In this document: positions 52,078 through 59,884 of the stretch, piece by piece | Layout of the letters: every line of letters starts with the position of its first letter | How positions within the stretch are numbered: the first letter of the stretch is position 1 | Source: Rahnella sikkimica | Lineage (GTDB): Bacteria > Pseudomonadota > Gammaproteobacteria > Enterobacterales > Enterobacteriaceae | Direction of reading: 5' to 3' | Length of the DNA: 64,000 nucleotides | Assembly: GCF_002951615.1 (NCBI RefSeq) | Contig: NZ_CP019065.1 | Span: forward strand, 43,728 to 107,727 | Program-made: the position numbers and the translations under genes | Notes under the pieces: generated by a model | What the model was told of the DNA's origin: nothing | The model's input: the letters and a program-made list of their open reading frames with translations, nothing else | Databases searched by the model: none

Positions 52078-52928
52078 AGTATGTCTTTATTGAAAAACAT
52101 CGGGCTGAGTTCAGCGTCAAAGCCATGTGCCGTGTGCTTCGGGTTGCCCGCAGCGGCTGGTATGTCTGGTGCCTGCGTCGTCATCAGATAAGCCCACGTC
52201 AGCAGTTCCGTCTCGTCTGCGATGAGGCCGTCGGTAAGGCATTTACTGAGGCAAAACAGCGTTATGGTGCGCCTCGTCTTGCTGACGAACTACCGGAATA
52301 CAACATCAAAACCATTGCTGCCAGCCTGCCACGTCAGGGACTGAGAGCAAAAGCCTCCCGCCGGTTCAGCCCGGTAAGCTACCGTGAACACGGCCTGCCC
52401 GTGTCTGAGAACCTGCTGAAGCAGGATTTTTACGCGAGTGGTCCAAACCAGAAGTGGGCAGGTGACATCACGTATCTTCGCACGGACGAAGGCTGGCTCT
52501 ACCTTGCCGTGGTGATTGACCTGTGGTCGCGTGCGGTCATTGGCTGGTCAATGTCACCACGGATGACAGCGCAGCTTGCCTGCGACGCACTGCAGATGGC
52601 GTTGTGGCGGCGAAAACGTCCGGAAAAAGTCATTGTTCACACTGACCGTGGTGGGCAGTACTGTTCATCGGATTATCAGAACTTGCTGAAACGTCATAAT
52701 CTACGCGGGAGCATGAGTGCAAAAGGCTGCTGTTATGACAATGCCTGCGTGGAAAGCTTCTTTCATTCGCTGAAGGTGGAATGTATCCACGGAGAGCACT
52801 TTGCTAACCGTGAAATAATGCGGACGACGGTGTTTAATTATATCGAGTGTGACTACAATCGTTGGCGTCGCCACAGTGCGTGCGGCGGTCTCAGCCCGGA
52901 ACAGTTTGAAAACCAGAATCTCGCTTAG
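52074..52928 (+). CDS. IS3-family transposase OrfB (DDE integrase)
   Basis: The 284-residue protein holds the rve integrase core: first Asp in [10 protein letters not shown], second in [10 protein letters not shown] and the Glu in [12 protein letters not shown], all intact. An N-terminal HTH_21-like part ([17 protein letters not shown]) precedes it. The element looks active. Confidence 0.9.
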   Translation: MKYVFIEKHRAEFSVKAMCRVLRVARSGWYVWCLRRHQISPRQQFRLVCDEAVGKAFTEAKQRYGAPRLADELPEYNIKTIAASLPRQGLRAKASRRFSPVSYREHGLPVSENLLKQDFYASGPNQKWAGDITYLRTDEGWLYLAVVIDLWSRAVIGWSMSPRMTAQLACDALQMALWRRKRPEKVIVHTDRGGQYCSSDYQNLLKRHNLRGSMSAKGCCYDNACVESFFHSLKVECIHGEHFANREIMRTTVFNYIECDYNRWRRHSACGGLSPEQFENQNLA

Positions 52929-53290
52929 GGCCGTGTCCACATTACGTGGGTAAGATCATAGGACATGGTCGAGGCTGGCACGCCCTGAAGATGCCGGTTT
53001 ACCAGACTTATCAGGGCAAAACCATTTTCCAAAAACACGAAAGCCTCAGCGGCAATGAAGCCATTGCGCTATACCGGACCTGCGGAATACACGGCGTGTA
53101 TCACTGGGAGCGGGAATCAACAGACAGCTACCTGCGGGGCACCGTCATCGTGATTTTTGATTTCTCGGTCCTGGTTATCCGCGAGGTTATCGAGGTTAAA
53201 AACGGCAGGCATCTAGGCTGAAAAGTGTGGAGAAGCAGTTTCACTTCCTAGCAATGCGTGAGATCACATTTGCTCAGGTGTAGTTCCTGC

Positions 53291-54436
53291 TTAACGTAGC
53301 AATTTTACATACGCTTCATATACATAACTTTTACCTCTCAAACGGCCGGTAGTTTCAACCAATACTCCTGTTAGTACTAATGTTTTTACCGCGCTATTAG
53401 CTGTCGGAAATGATACTTGAAGCTCCGCTTGAGCTCGTTCGACAGTAATCTTTGGCATTATTGGCAGCATGTCAAAAAGGCGTAATGTTTGTAGTGTGCT
53501 TGAAGAGTTATAAAGTACGGCCTTGCGGTCTACTGCGAGCAATGAGGCTATGTCTATAATGCTCTGCTGTGCTTCTTCCGCCGAAATTATCACCCCTTCC
53601 AGAAAAAATCTTATCCAAGACTCCCAATCTCCGGTAGTTCTGATTTCCGAAAGAAGGCGGTAATACTCGGTTTGATGCGTTTTAAGATATCCTGACATGT
53701 ATAATAACGGTTCTGGCAGAAGCCCCCATGATTCAAGCAGTATTGCGATCAATAGCCTGCCAATGCGGCCATTACCGTCAAGAAAGGGGTGTATTGTTTC
53801 GAACTGCGCATGTACCAGTGCGATCCGTACAAGTTTGGGTAATTCTGTTTCTTCATTGTGGATGAAGAGTTCTAAATCGCTGAGTAAATTTATGACCTCC
53901 TTTGGCGGTGGCGGAACATATACAGCATTTCCTGGCCGCGTTCCTCCAATCCAGTTTTGGCTGATACGTACGTTCCCTGGCTCTTTTTGGGCCCCCCTTA
54001 CACCAGCCAACAGAATTTTATGAGCTTCAGTTAGTAACCGTACTGATACTGGTAAACCCGTGGGAGACTGGATCTGCTGTCTAACATATTTGTATGCCTG
54101 CAAATAGTTCGTTACCTCTTCAACATCATTGGCATTTGCCACTGATAACCCGGCTTCATTATCGAAGACATCTGTTAGGGTTGCCTGAGTGCCCTCTATT
54201 TGCGAAGTGAGGAGTGCTTCTCTGCGTATCGCGCTATAAATCAGCCATTCTCCGGACGCAACCAGGCCTGACATCCCGTCCAACTTGGCCAATGCCAATT
54301 CAGCTTTATTGTTAAGGTCACGATAGGATTCAGGTTCAAGGTCGGGCCTCGCTGGAGGCAACGCTGCAGGTATAAATGAGTGTACCTCCTCATTATGGCT
54401 TTCAGTGACTACGTAACTGCCTGTAACTCTATTCAT
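53291..54436 (-). CDS. Fic-family AMPylase with winged-helix C-terminus
   Basis: The 381-residue protein has the Fic catalytic motif HPFLDGNGRIGR at residues 216-227 and the inhibitory helix motif TSQIEG at 77-82, so it is a class II Fic protein that restrains its own AMP transfer. A C-terminal winged helix (ITVERAQAELQVSFPTANSAVKTLVLTGVLVE) should bind DNA. Three ATTAAAG palindromes upstream, the first covering the start codon, are the likely autoregulatory operator. The usual activity is adding AMP to a target protein; the target here is unknown. Confidence 0.85.
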   Translation of the reverse strand: MNRVTGSYVVTESHNEEVHSFIPAALPPARPDLEPESYRDLNNKAELALAKLDGMSGLVASGEWLIYSAIRREALLTSQIEGTQATLTDVFDNEAGLSVANANDVEEVTNYLQAYKYVRQQIQSPTGLPVSVRLLTEAHKILLAGVRGAQKEPGNVRISQNWIGGTRPGNAVYVPPPPKEVINLLSDLELFIHNEETELPKLVRIALVHAQFETIHPFLDGNGRIGRLLIAILLESWGLLPEPLLYMSGYLKTHQTEYYRLLSEIRTTGDWESWIRFFLEGVIISAEEAQQSIIDIASLLAVDRKAVLYNSSSTLQTLRLFDMLPIMPKITVERAQAELQVSFPTANSAVKTLVLTGVLVETTGRLRGKSYVYEAYVKLLR

Positions 54437-54514
54437 TAAAGATTCCTTTAATAGCGCCGCATCTAATTAAAGATTTCTTTAATAACATTATTGTGGATTA
54501 AAAACATCTTTAAT
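54435..54514 (-). promoter_or_regulatory. Triple operator upstream of fic
   Basis: Three 18-bp inverted repeats lie at 54435-54452 (ATTAAAGATTCCTTTAAT), 54466-54483 (ATTAAAGATTTCTTTAAT, perfect) and 54497-54514 (ATTAAAAACATCTTTAAT). Starts are exactly 31 bp apart, about three helical turns. The first covers the fic ATG. Confidence 0.75.
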
Positions 54515-54721
54515 TATTCCCTATGCGTTTAGCATCAAGGGTTAAAACTGACATAGGGACATATACTCCCTATGTCCAAGGCTTTCCCTGAGAAATTTTT
54601 CGTCCTCGTCTTTCTTACTCATTTAAGAAATACAGATTAACGTCAGAATAATTAAAGTTCTGCCCTCTTGCTAGTCGCCCCTCTGACCTTAAACAATCTG
54701 CCCTTAAAAACCTCCTCTAAT

Positions 54722-54737
54722 ATTTCGCATGCGAAAT
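54722..54737. repeat. 16-bp palindrome, copy 1
   Basis: ATTTCGCATGCGAAAT, a perfect palindrome, 21 bases before the -35 of the radC promoter. Five exact copies occur only in 54.7-62.1 kb. Either an operator or a ParB-type centromere site. Confidence 0.75.
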
Positions 54738-54758
54738 GTGTATTATATATTATCGGTA

Positions 54759-54848
54759 TTGATATTTTATTTTTAATGTAATATAATTAGCCATATAGAG
54801 ATACGGAAGGCCGTATCTCTGCCCGGCGTAACGCCAGTCTCACAGGAG
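54759..54848 (+). promoter_or_regulatory. Promoter-leader cassette A (radC)
   Basis: TTGATA (54759-54764) and TATAAT (54782-54787) are 17 bases apart. The leader holds hairpin 1, GAGATACGG-AAGG-CCGTATCTC (54798-54819), and hairpin 2, GGCGTAACGCC (54825-54835), then AGGAG. Confidence 0.7.
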
Positions 54849-54854
54849 ATATCA

Positions 54855-55328
54855 ATGCATCTCGTCAATACAGTTACAAACACATTTGAATCTGACACCA
54901 CGATCATCGAAATGGCTAAACAGATACTCCAAGGCCGCATGAAGGTTCTGGATGTGACTTTCAATTCCAGTCAGTCTGTTAAAGATTTTCTGTCTTTGGA
55001 TTTAGCCGCAGAGGAGAGAGAAGTTTTTGCGGTCCTATTCCTTAATACTCAAAACAAGCTGATCGAATATCGTCGGATGTTTTTTGGTTCCGTGAAAAGC
55101 GTCGATGTTTATCCGAGGGAGATTATTCGTGCAGCAATGACGTTGAATGCCAGTGCGTTCATCCTTTCTCATAATCACCCTTCAGGTTATTCAGAGCCAA
55201 GCGAAGAAGATCGTCGCGTAACGGCTCTAATTGAAAAGGTCGCGGCAATGCTGGAGTTGAAGTTACTTGATCATATCGTCGTCGGTAACGGAACTACGGT
55301 TTCTTTTGCTGAGCGTGGTTGGCTTTAA
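54855..55328 (+). CDS. radC: RadC-like JAB/MPN-domain protein
   Basis: The 157-residue protein is the short plasmid form of RadC: a JAMM-type site with Glu57, His106 and His108 in SHNHPSG, Ser116 and Asp119. It lacks the N-terminal helix-hairpin-helix of chromosomal RadC. The function is unproven; such genes are common in the maintenance and leading regions of conjugative plasmids. It lies under leader cassette A and palindrome copy 1, upstream of the korC-like gene (41-base gap). Confidence 0.85.
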   Translation: MHLVNTVTNTFESDTTIIEMAKQILQGRMKVLDVTFNSSQSVKDFLSLDLAAEEREVFAVLFLNTQNKLIEYRRMFFGSVKSVDVYPREIIRAAMTLNASAFILSHNHPSGYSEPSEEDRRVTALIEKVAAMLELKLLDHIVVGNGTTVSFAERGWL

Positions 55329-55369
55329 TTTTAATTTTGCCGCCCTTGTGGCGGCTTTAGGAGTGTTAA

Positions 55370-55645
55370 ATGGAAATGCAGGCAGTTTACGAAGTCACCC
55401 CCTGCACTCTTAGAAAAGAGTGTCTTTTACCTGTTTCGTTGGGCTGGGTTGCACCAAATAAAACAGAGCTCTCTTTTGTGTTAACCCAGGCAGGCATGAG
55501 TATCCAGGAATTTGCATTACTTATGGATGTTGATCAGAACTACGCTAAGAGCTGGCTGGAAACAGACCATAAGGTGCCTTACGCGCTCTGGTCAGTGCTT
55601 TGTGTTTGCGCTGGTTATGGACAAATTTGGAGATGGAAGAGTTAG
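55370..55645 (+). CDS. korC: KorC-like small HTH protein
   Basis: The 91-residue protein contains SFVLTQAGMSIQEFALLMDVDQNYAKSWLETDHKVPYALWSVL, an HTH-like core. Position after radC in IncL/M plasmids corresponds to the gene annotated korC, a transcriptional repressor. It could be the protein that binds the ATTTCGCATGCGAAAT palindrome lying 2 bases beyond its own stop, but ParB is the other candidate. GGAGTGTTAA precedes the ATG. Confidence 0.6.
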   Translation: MEMQAVYEVTPCTLRKECLLPVSLGWVAPNKTELSFVLTQAGMSIQEFALLMDVDQNYAKSWLETDHKVPYALWSVLCVCAGYGQIWRWKS

Positions 55646-55647
55646 AG

Positions 55648-55663
55648 ATTTCGCATGCGAAAT
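55648..55663. repeat. 16-bp palindrome, copy 2
   Basis: ATTTCGCATGCGAAAT, 26 bases before the -35 of cassette B. Confidence 0.75.
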
Positions 55664-55689
55664 CATGCGTGTTATTTTAATTATCTATA

Positions 55690-55780
55690 TTGATAATTAG
55701 ATGTAATGTGAGTTATAATACTCACACAGCGACGGAAGGCCGGAGCTGTACCTAGGCGAATACGCCATACTCAAAGGAGC
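55690..55780 (+). promoter_or_regulatory. Promoter-leader cassette B
   Basis: TTGATA (55690-55695) and TATAAT (55714-55719), 18-base spacer. Hairpin 1 around CGGAAGGCCG (55727-55748) and hairpin 2 GGCGAATACGCC (55755-55766) precede AAAGGAG. Confidence 0.7.
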
Positions 55781-55785
55781 AATTC

Positions 55786-56853
55786 ATGTCTCAGTCTTTG
55801 CAAGAACGTAAAGTAAGAATCTTATCAACACGCCCTGAGCTTTCAGCTTATCTCATTGATATTCCTTCTGATATCGCTGCGCGCGCTTTTCACAATGTAT
55901 CGTTCTCCCCAGAACAACGTGGCTTAGAAATACAGGTGGAATATGCCTCACGCATTACAGAACAGAAAACCCGTATTACGTTAGAGATTGAAAATGCGAT
56001 CGCCCGTAATGCGGTGATCCAGGCAGATTGGCCAGAACAGCTGGAGGAGTGGTTCGAGACTTACCGGCAGCGCATGAAGGTTTTGTTTATGGGCTACTTG
56101 GCGACCATGTCTACCTGTGCAAGCCCTATGATTACAGGCCCTGCCCGTTTCCCTGTAGAGCGTCAGCGTAAACGTAATGCTTCAGCCGATAATAAGTACG
56201 CGGCCGTTACTGCTTATACGACACATTCCCCTAATCGTTTCCTGAAGCGAGTCATGCCTTTTGGCAATGGCGTTGCTATCGCCTCTAATGCTCCGAACGC
56301 CAACGAGCTGCTCATCAGTAAGTTGAATGACCGTATTAAGCTTCAGGAAACTATGAAGGCAGCCAACAAAATTGTCGGAAAGGTTTATAAGAAAGGGTCT
56401 CCTGCAGGGGTATCTGCCGAAATGAGAGATCGTTGCGCGCAGCAGTTGGTAGACGAGCTTGCCATCCCATTAGATGAAGCACTGTCCATGCTTAAGTCAT
56501 CCGATTATTCCGCAAAAATCATCGCGTTCTGGCCCTATCAGCTTTCAAACAATAATCAAGAAATCCGCCGGCTCGAACAGCGGGTGAAGGACGTAGAGCG
56601 TTTGCAGCAGGCTGCCCCCGAAATTGCTCAGGTATTGGGAAACGGCATCGAGATACGCAAAAGTGATGACGGCAAAATCGAGATCCATTTTGGATACAAG
56701 CCAGATGCAGAAGTACGCGACTTTTTGTGTAAGAAGGCTTTCAAGTTTTCCCGCTATCGTAACAATACGTGGGTTCGTCGCATCAGCGTCAATGCAGTTG
56801 CGGTATTTACTCGGGAAGTTAAGCCTATGCTTGAAAACTTACCTCAAAAATAA
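55786..56853 (+). CDS. Hypothetical protein under leader cassette B
   Basis: The 355-residue protein has a basic middle (PVERQRKRNASADNK), a helical/coiled segment (NNNQEIRRLEQRVKDVERLQ) and a compact C-terminus (NGIEIRKSDDGKIEIHFGYKPD, WVRRISVNAVAVFT). I do not recognise it. The shared promoter and leader with radC, the yubL-like gene and the parAB region suggest coordinate expression, perhaps on entry into a new host. Confidence 0.65.
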   Translation: MSQSLQERKVRILSTRPELSAYLIDIPSDIAARAFHNVSFSPEQRGLEIQVEYASRITEQKTRITLEIENAIARNAVIQADWPEQLEEWFETYRQRMKVLFMGYLATMSTCASPMITGPARFPVERQRKRNASADNKYAAVTAYTTHSPNRFLKRVMPFGNGVAIASNAPNANELLISKLNDRIKLQETMKAANKIVGKVYKKGSPAGVSAEMRDRCAQQLVDELAIPLDEALSMLKSSDYSAKIIAFWPYQLSNNNQEIRRLEQRVKDVERLQQAAPEIAQVLGNGIEIRKSDDGKIEIHFGYKPDAEVRDFLCKKAFKFSRYRNNTWVRRISVNAVAVFTREVKPMLENLPQK

Positions 56854-56863
56854 AATATCGGTG

Positions 56864-56950
56864 TTGATATCTAAAGATTGAAATGTTAACTTAAGTATTC
56901 AGGTGGGCGGCCACCTGAATACTCAGGCATACGCCAGGCTCAAAGGAGAA
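56864..56950 (+). promoter_or_regulatory. Promoter-leader cassette C
   Basis: TTGATA (56864-56869) with a weak TAACTT (56887-56892) 17 bases on. Hairpin 1 has a perfect 10-bp stem, ATTCAGGTGG-GCGG-CCACCTGAAT (56897-56920); hairpin 2 is GGCATACGCC (56926-56935). AAAGGAG follows. Confidence 0.65.
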
Positions 56951-56953
56951 ATC

Positions 56954-57046
56954 ATGATAATCGAAAAAATATCCCTGCTTCTACGCACTAAATTCTCTCT
57001 AACTCGATTCGCGCTGTGTTCTTTTTCTGTTCACGGCGATATCTAG
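56954..57046 (+). CDS. 30-residue small ORF after leader cassette C
   Basis: A short frame (MIIEKISLLLRTKFSLTRFA..., ending VHGDI) follows the AAAGGAG of cassette C by 6 bases. It may be a small basic membrane-associated peptide or a degenerate gene start. The next feature is palindrome copy 3 and then parA. Confidence 0.4.
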   Translation: MIIEKISLLLRTKFSLTRFALCSFSVHGDI

Positions 57047-57070
57047 CTACGCCATCCAATCACACTACAT

Positions 57071-57086
57071 ATTTCGCATGCGAAAT
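57071..57086. repeat. 16-bp palindrome, copy 3
   Basis: ATTTCGCATGCGAAAT, 17 bases before the parA ATG and touching its ribosome site; well placed for repression or for ParB loading at parAB. Confidence 0.75.
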
Positions 57087-57103
57087 TTCAAAAGGAAGTA
57101 ACG

Positions 57104-57982
57104 ATGAGCATCAATCAGGCTTCTGCGCTCGGTAAAGTTATCGTTGTTGGTAATCAGAAAGGTGGCGTAGTTAAATCACAATCGTCTAACGAGATCTCTT
57201 ATAACCTCCAGCAGTCAGGCTTTAAAACTCTTTGTATCGATATGGACTGGACCGCCGGCTTTACCGAGCGCACTTTTCCAGAAGGAATGCCGTTAGAAAT
57301 AGAGCGTGAACCTTTCAAGCATGAGTTCACACCGGGCGGCGCCCACACGCATCAACTGTTTTTCATAAATACTGACGTTCAGCCCATTGTTTTGGCTGAT
57401 GGCCGCCATTTTATAGGTACCACCTATGAGTTGAACGAGATCAACTATCGCCCGACTGATTGCATCTTCGATTTCAAAGATCGCGTTGAAGCGCTTCGGG
57501 AAAAATATGATTTCATCGTTATCGATTCTAACCCGTCGTATTCAAACGTAATGATAGCGAGCCATCTTGTGGCCGATTATTTGATCATCCCAACGTTGCT
57601 TGAGAAGTCATCACGAAATGGCGTGGCCAAGCAGCTGGCTTACATGCAGAAAATCAAAAAGAACTACAACCCGCGGCTGTCATTCCTCGGCGTATACGTT
57701 ACTCAAGCTGTGGTGTCGAATTACAAGAAAGAGTTGCTTGAGGGACGGTTCACCGCAGTAGATACCGAAAACCTCCGGATGCTGTTTGAGATCCTTCAAA
57801 ACAGTGGATACGACGATTCAAAAGTATTGGCGTATATCTCTTACGTAGCTACCACAGCAAAAGAAGCGATAGAGCTGGGTCTGACGTTTAAAGAGTACTC
57901 GCCTAACTCGTTACCGGCTAAACAGTATGACGAACTGACTCATAAGCTGGTGAAGCTGATCCAGGAGGCTGACCGTGGCTAA
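57104..57982 (+). CDS. parA: ParA partition ATPase
   Basis: The 292-residue protein is ParA/MinD-like with a deviant Walker A KGGVVKS at residues 19-25 (canonical KGGVGKT: the second Gly position is Val), a Walker A-prime MDWTAG and YDFIVIDSNPSYSNV (Walker B area). It should drive plasmid segregation with ParB. The Val substitution could change ATP handling. AAGGAAG precedes the ATG. It overlaps parB by 8 bases. Confidence 0.85.
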   Translation: MSINQASALGKVIVVGNQKGGVVKSQSSNEISYNLQQSGFKTLCIDMDWTAGFTERTFPEGMPLEIEREPFKHEFTPGGAHTHQLFFINTDVQPIVLADGRHFIGTTYELNEINYRPTDCIFDFKDRVEALREKYDFIVIDSNPSYSNVMIASHLVADYLIIPTLLEKSSRNGVAKQLAYMQKIKKNYNPRLSFLGVYVTQAVVSNYKKELLEGRFTAVDTENLRMLFEILQNSGYDDSKVLAYISYVATTAKEAIELGLTFKEYSPNSLPAKQYDELTHKLVKLIQEADRG

Positions 57983-59090
57983 GAATTTCAAGCAGCAAAT
58001 TGCCGCGCGCAATAAACAAGGTGCTCAACAACCCTCGGTACCTGGCGTTCAGGAAAACCTGATCCAGCGAGAAACCGCGGCCGCTCCCGCAGCTGCAGGC
58101 GGCGGACATAACTTACTGTCAGATATCGCACGTCCTGAACTGATTGCCGGTGGCCAGATAGTACGGGTGCGTTTAAGCGAAGTGTATGCAACGGAGCAGG
58201 TGCGTCCAGATGAGGATTTCGAAGAGTCGACGTTAGAAGGACTTTCAGACACTTTCTCTGAAGTCGGTATTCTCACCCCTCCTCGGGCTTTTCCGCGCGA
58301 TAAGGACGGATACCGCATTTGGTTAGGGGAAACACGTGTCCGGGCAGCACGACGCCGCGGGGATGAGTTCATCGATCTTTATGTAGGCACGCCCCCAGAT
58401 GATGACAAAAAACGACTGCTTGGGCAGCTGATTGAAAACTTACACCAGTCAGGATTAAAGCCACTGGCTACAGCTAACTCAATGCTCAAATTGAAAAATG
58501 ACTGGGGTATGACTGGGGAACAGATAGCTAAGTCACTCGGTAAACCGACGGCATTTGTAAGTAAACACATGCGCTTGTGCGATGCGCCGGCGGTGATCAC
58601 CTCTCTGCTGAAAGACAAGATCACTGCTGATGTAGATTTAGTTTATACACTTTGCCAAATCTACGACGCGGCGCCTGAGGAAGCATCTCGTTTAGCGACT
58701 ATCGCCAGACAGGAAAAGCTAACGCGTTCGCAGGCGAAATCAGTTCTGGATGGGATTAAGGGCCGTAAACCTAAACAGGCCCCTAAGACAAAAGAAAAAC
58801 CGCAGTTAACAGACGATCTGAAACAGGATGGCGAGCAGCACGAGCCTGATAACGAAACCTTAACAGGCAATGCGCAAACTTCTGCCGATCTGCATCAAGC
58901 TGATGTTGTCGTACCATCAAGCGATGTTCGTGAGGGGTTGCCAAAAGTAATGGTTACCTTAGGTCAGGAGCATGGCCATATTCTCCTGAAAGTGCCTGCA
59001 GAAAGCGACATGATTTGGGTTCAATTTCCATCCGGTGAAAGATGCGTTGAAGCGATTTCTTTGATTGTCCGGGGAGTGAAGGAAGCATGA
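57975..59090 (+). CDS. parB: ParB partition protein
   Basis: The 371-residue protein has the ParB/Srx N-terminal domain (RVRLSEVYATEQVRPDEDF, IWLGETRVRAARRRG, QLIENLHQSGLKPLA) and a KorB-like HTH (GMTGEQIAKSLGKPTAFVSKHMRLCDAP). It binds a centromere and a CTP-type pocket is plausible from GETR-x-RAA. The five 16-bp palindromes around the operon are candidate binding sites. Overlaps with parA upstream and the next gene downstream indicate one operon. Confidence 0.85.
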   Translation: MAKNFKQQIAARNKQGAQQPSVPGVQENLIQRETAAAPAAAGGGHNLLSDIARPELIAGGQIVRVRLSEVYATEQVRPDEDFEESTLEGLSDTFSEVGILTPPRAFPRDKDGYRIWLGETRVRAARRRGDEFIDLYVGTPPDDDKKRLLGQLIENLHQSGLKPLATANSMLKLKNDWGMTGEQIAKSLGKPTAFVSKHMRLCDAPAVITSLLKDKITADVDLVYTLCQIYDAAPEEASRLATIARQEKLTRSQAKSVLDGIKGRKPKQAPKTKEKPQLTDDLKQDGEQHEPDNETLTGNAQTSADLHQADVVVPSSDVREGLPKVMVTLGQEHGHILLKVPAESDMIWVQFPSGERCVEAISLIVRGVKEA

Positions 59091-59530
59091 CTATGAAAAT
59101 AACCCCGTTTACTCAAATGTCGGGCGCTTTCCGCGCCCGAATCGTCAAAACCTGGCACATCTCATCCGAGCATAGCCCGGCTGAAGCAGCTGCACGCCTT
59201 AATGACATCGCGGTGGATAATGGCTTTGTCCGCCGGTTGAAGCCTGTGCCAGGAACAGCATTGGCAGAATGGGGGAAGTCAGGAGTTACTCCTCTATGGG
59301 CCGCACTCGCCGCGCTCGTGTTACTTTTGCAAAATGGGTGGCGTCCTGTCGCCGATGAGGAATGGGCTGGTTTTGCTGCACTTTATATTCAGCTTTGTAA
59401 ATCTAAAGAACTTACTGCTTTGCTTGAAGGCCTGCCGGCGTCCATCGATCGGCCGTTGGCAACTGGATGGATATGTGCGGCCATTGAAGAAGATGAGCGC
59501 TACCGCTTAACTAAGAAGGTGGCTCCATGA
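59087..59530 (+). CDS. Hypothetical protein in the parAB operon
   Basis: The 147-residue protein begins at the ATGA overlap with parB (a second ATG lies at 59093). It contains GAFRARIVKTWHISSEHSPAEAAARLNDIAVDNGFV and a hydrophobic LWAALAALVLLLQNGW. No family is recognised. Its coupling to parB suggests an accessory partition or regulatory role. Confidence 0.6.
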   Translation: MTMKITPFTQMSGAFRARIVKTWHISSEHSPAEAAARLNDIAVDNGFVRRLKPVPGTALAEWGKSGVTPLWAALAALVLLLQNGWRPVADEEWAGFAALYIQLCKSKELTALLEGLPASIDRPLATGWICAAIEEDERYRLTKKVAP

Positions 59531-59847
59531 CGTTCATGCAGTTGGAAAAAATCTTGTTGGAGACGGGTAGAAAAAGTGATGGTCGAGCTCTGATTGCATA
59601 CCTTCTGGACTCCTATGATGCAGGAGTTACTGATACCGAAGCGGACTCAGTTGAAGCAGAAACCGGCCTGAAAAAAACCAACATCTCTGCAGTGGCTAAA
59701 AAATTAAGCGAAGCCAAAGTGATTGAGATCCTGTATTTAGATACCAGCGTCGAGGGCTCGACGCTGTCTGTTCTAAGGAACGGTCGCTGGTCAAAACCAT
59801 TCTATCGGCTAACCCCGCAAATTTTATCGTTGTATCGCCGTGCCTGA
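59527..59847 (+). CDS. Small winged-helix-like protein at the end of the parAB operon
   Basis: The 106-residue protein overlaps the preceding gene by four bases (ATGA). TDTEADSVEAETGLKKTNISAVAKKLSEAKVIEI resembles a winged-helix DNA-binding core. It may regulate the operon; palindrome copy 4 lies 17 bases after its stop. Confidence 0.55.
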   Translation: MTFMQLEKILLETGRKSDGRALIAYLLDSYDAGVTDTEADSVEAETGLKKTNISAVAKKLSEAKVIEILYLDTSVEGSTLSVLRNGRWSKPFYRLTPQILSLYRRA

Positions 59848-59864
59848 AGTAATGATGGGACCAG

Positions 59865-59880
59865 ATTTCGCATGCGAAAT
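59865..59880. repeat. 16-bp palindrome, copy 4
   Basis: ATTTCGCATGCGAAAT between the converging ends of the par operon and umuC. There is no promoter to control here, which favours a centromere-type role over a pure operator. Confidence 0.75.
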
Positions 59881-59884
59881 CTGT

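Larger units (their letters stand above)
51715..52958 (+). mobile_element. IS3-family insertion sequence (1244 bp)
   Basis: The ends are imperfect inverted repeats: TGATCTTACCCGCGAATAGT on the left against TGATCTTACCCACGTAATGT (complement) on the right, both continuing GGACACG. It encodes orfA and orfB of an IS3-family transposase. The end sequence resembles the ISEhe3-like group. No target duplication is obvious (TAA left, TAG right). Confidence 0.8.
51709..53221 (+). pseudogene. Gene interrupted by the IS3-family element
   Basis: CTAGGAGAAAATATG at about 51697-51711 marks the start of a gene downstream of the RelB-like fusion, but only its first codons remain before the IS. The continuation after the IS is open to the stop at 53219-53221 (HGRGWHALKMPVYQTYQGKT, YHWERESTDSYLRG). 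The ATG at 52946 in the IS end is therefore an artefact. The intact product would be about 90 residues, family unknown. It probably worked with the upstream gene, since they are closely spaced. Confidence 0.6.

Noticed and set aside
52946..53221. Apparent independent 91-residue gene with ATG at 52946
   Set aside because: The ATG is in the right end of the IS; the reading frame is the distal part of the gene interrupted by the IS.
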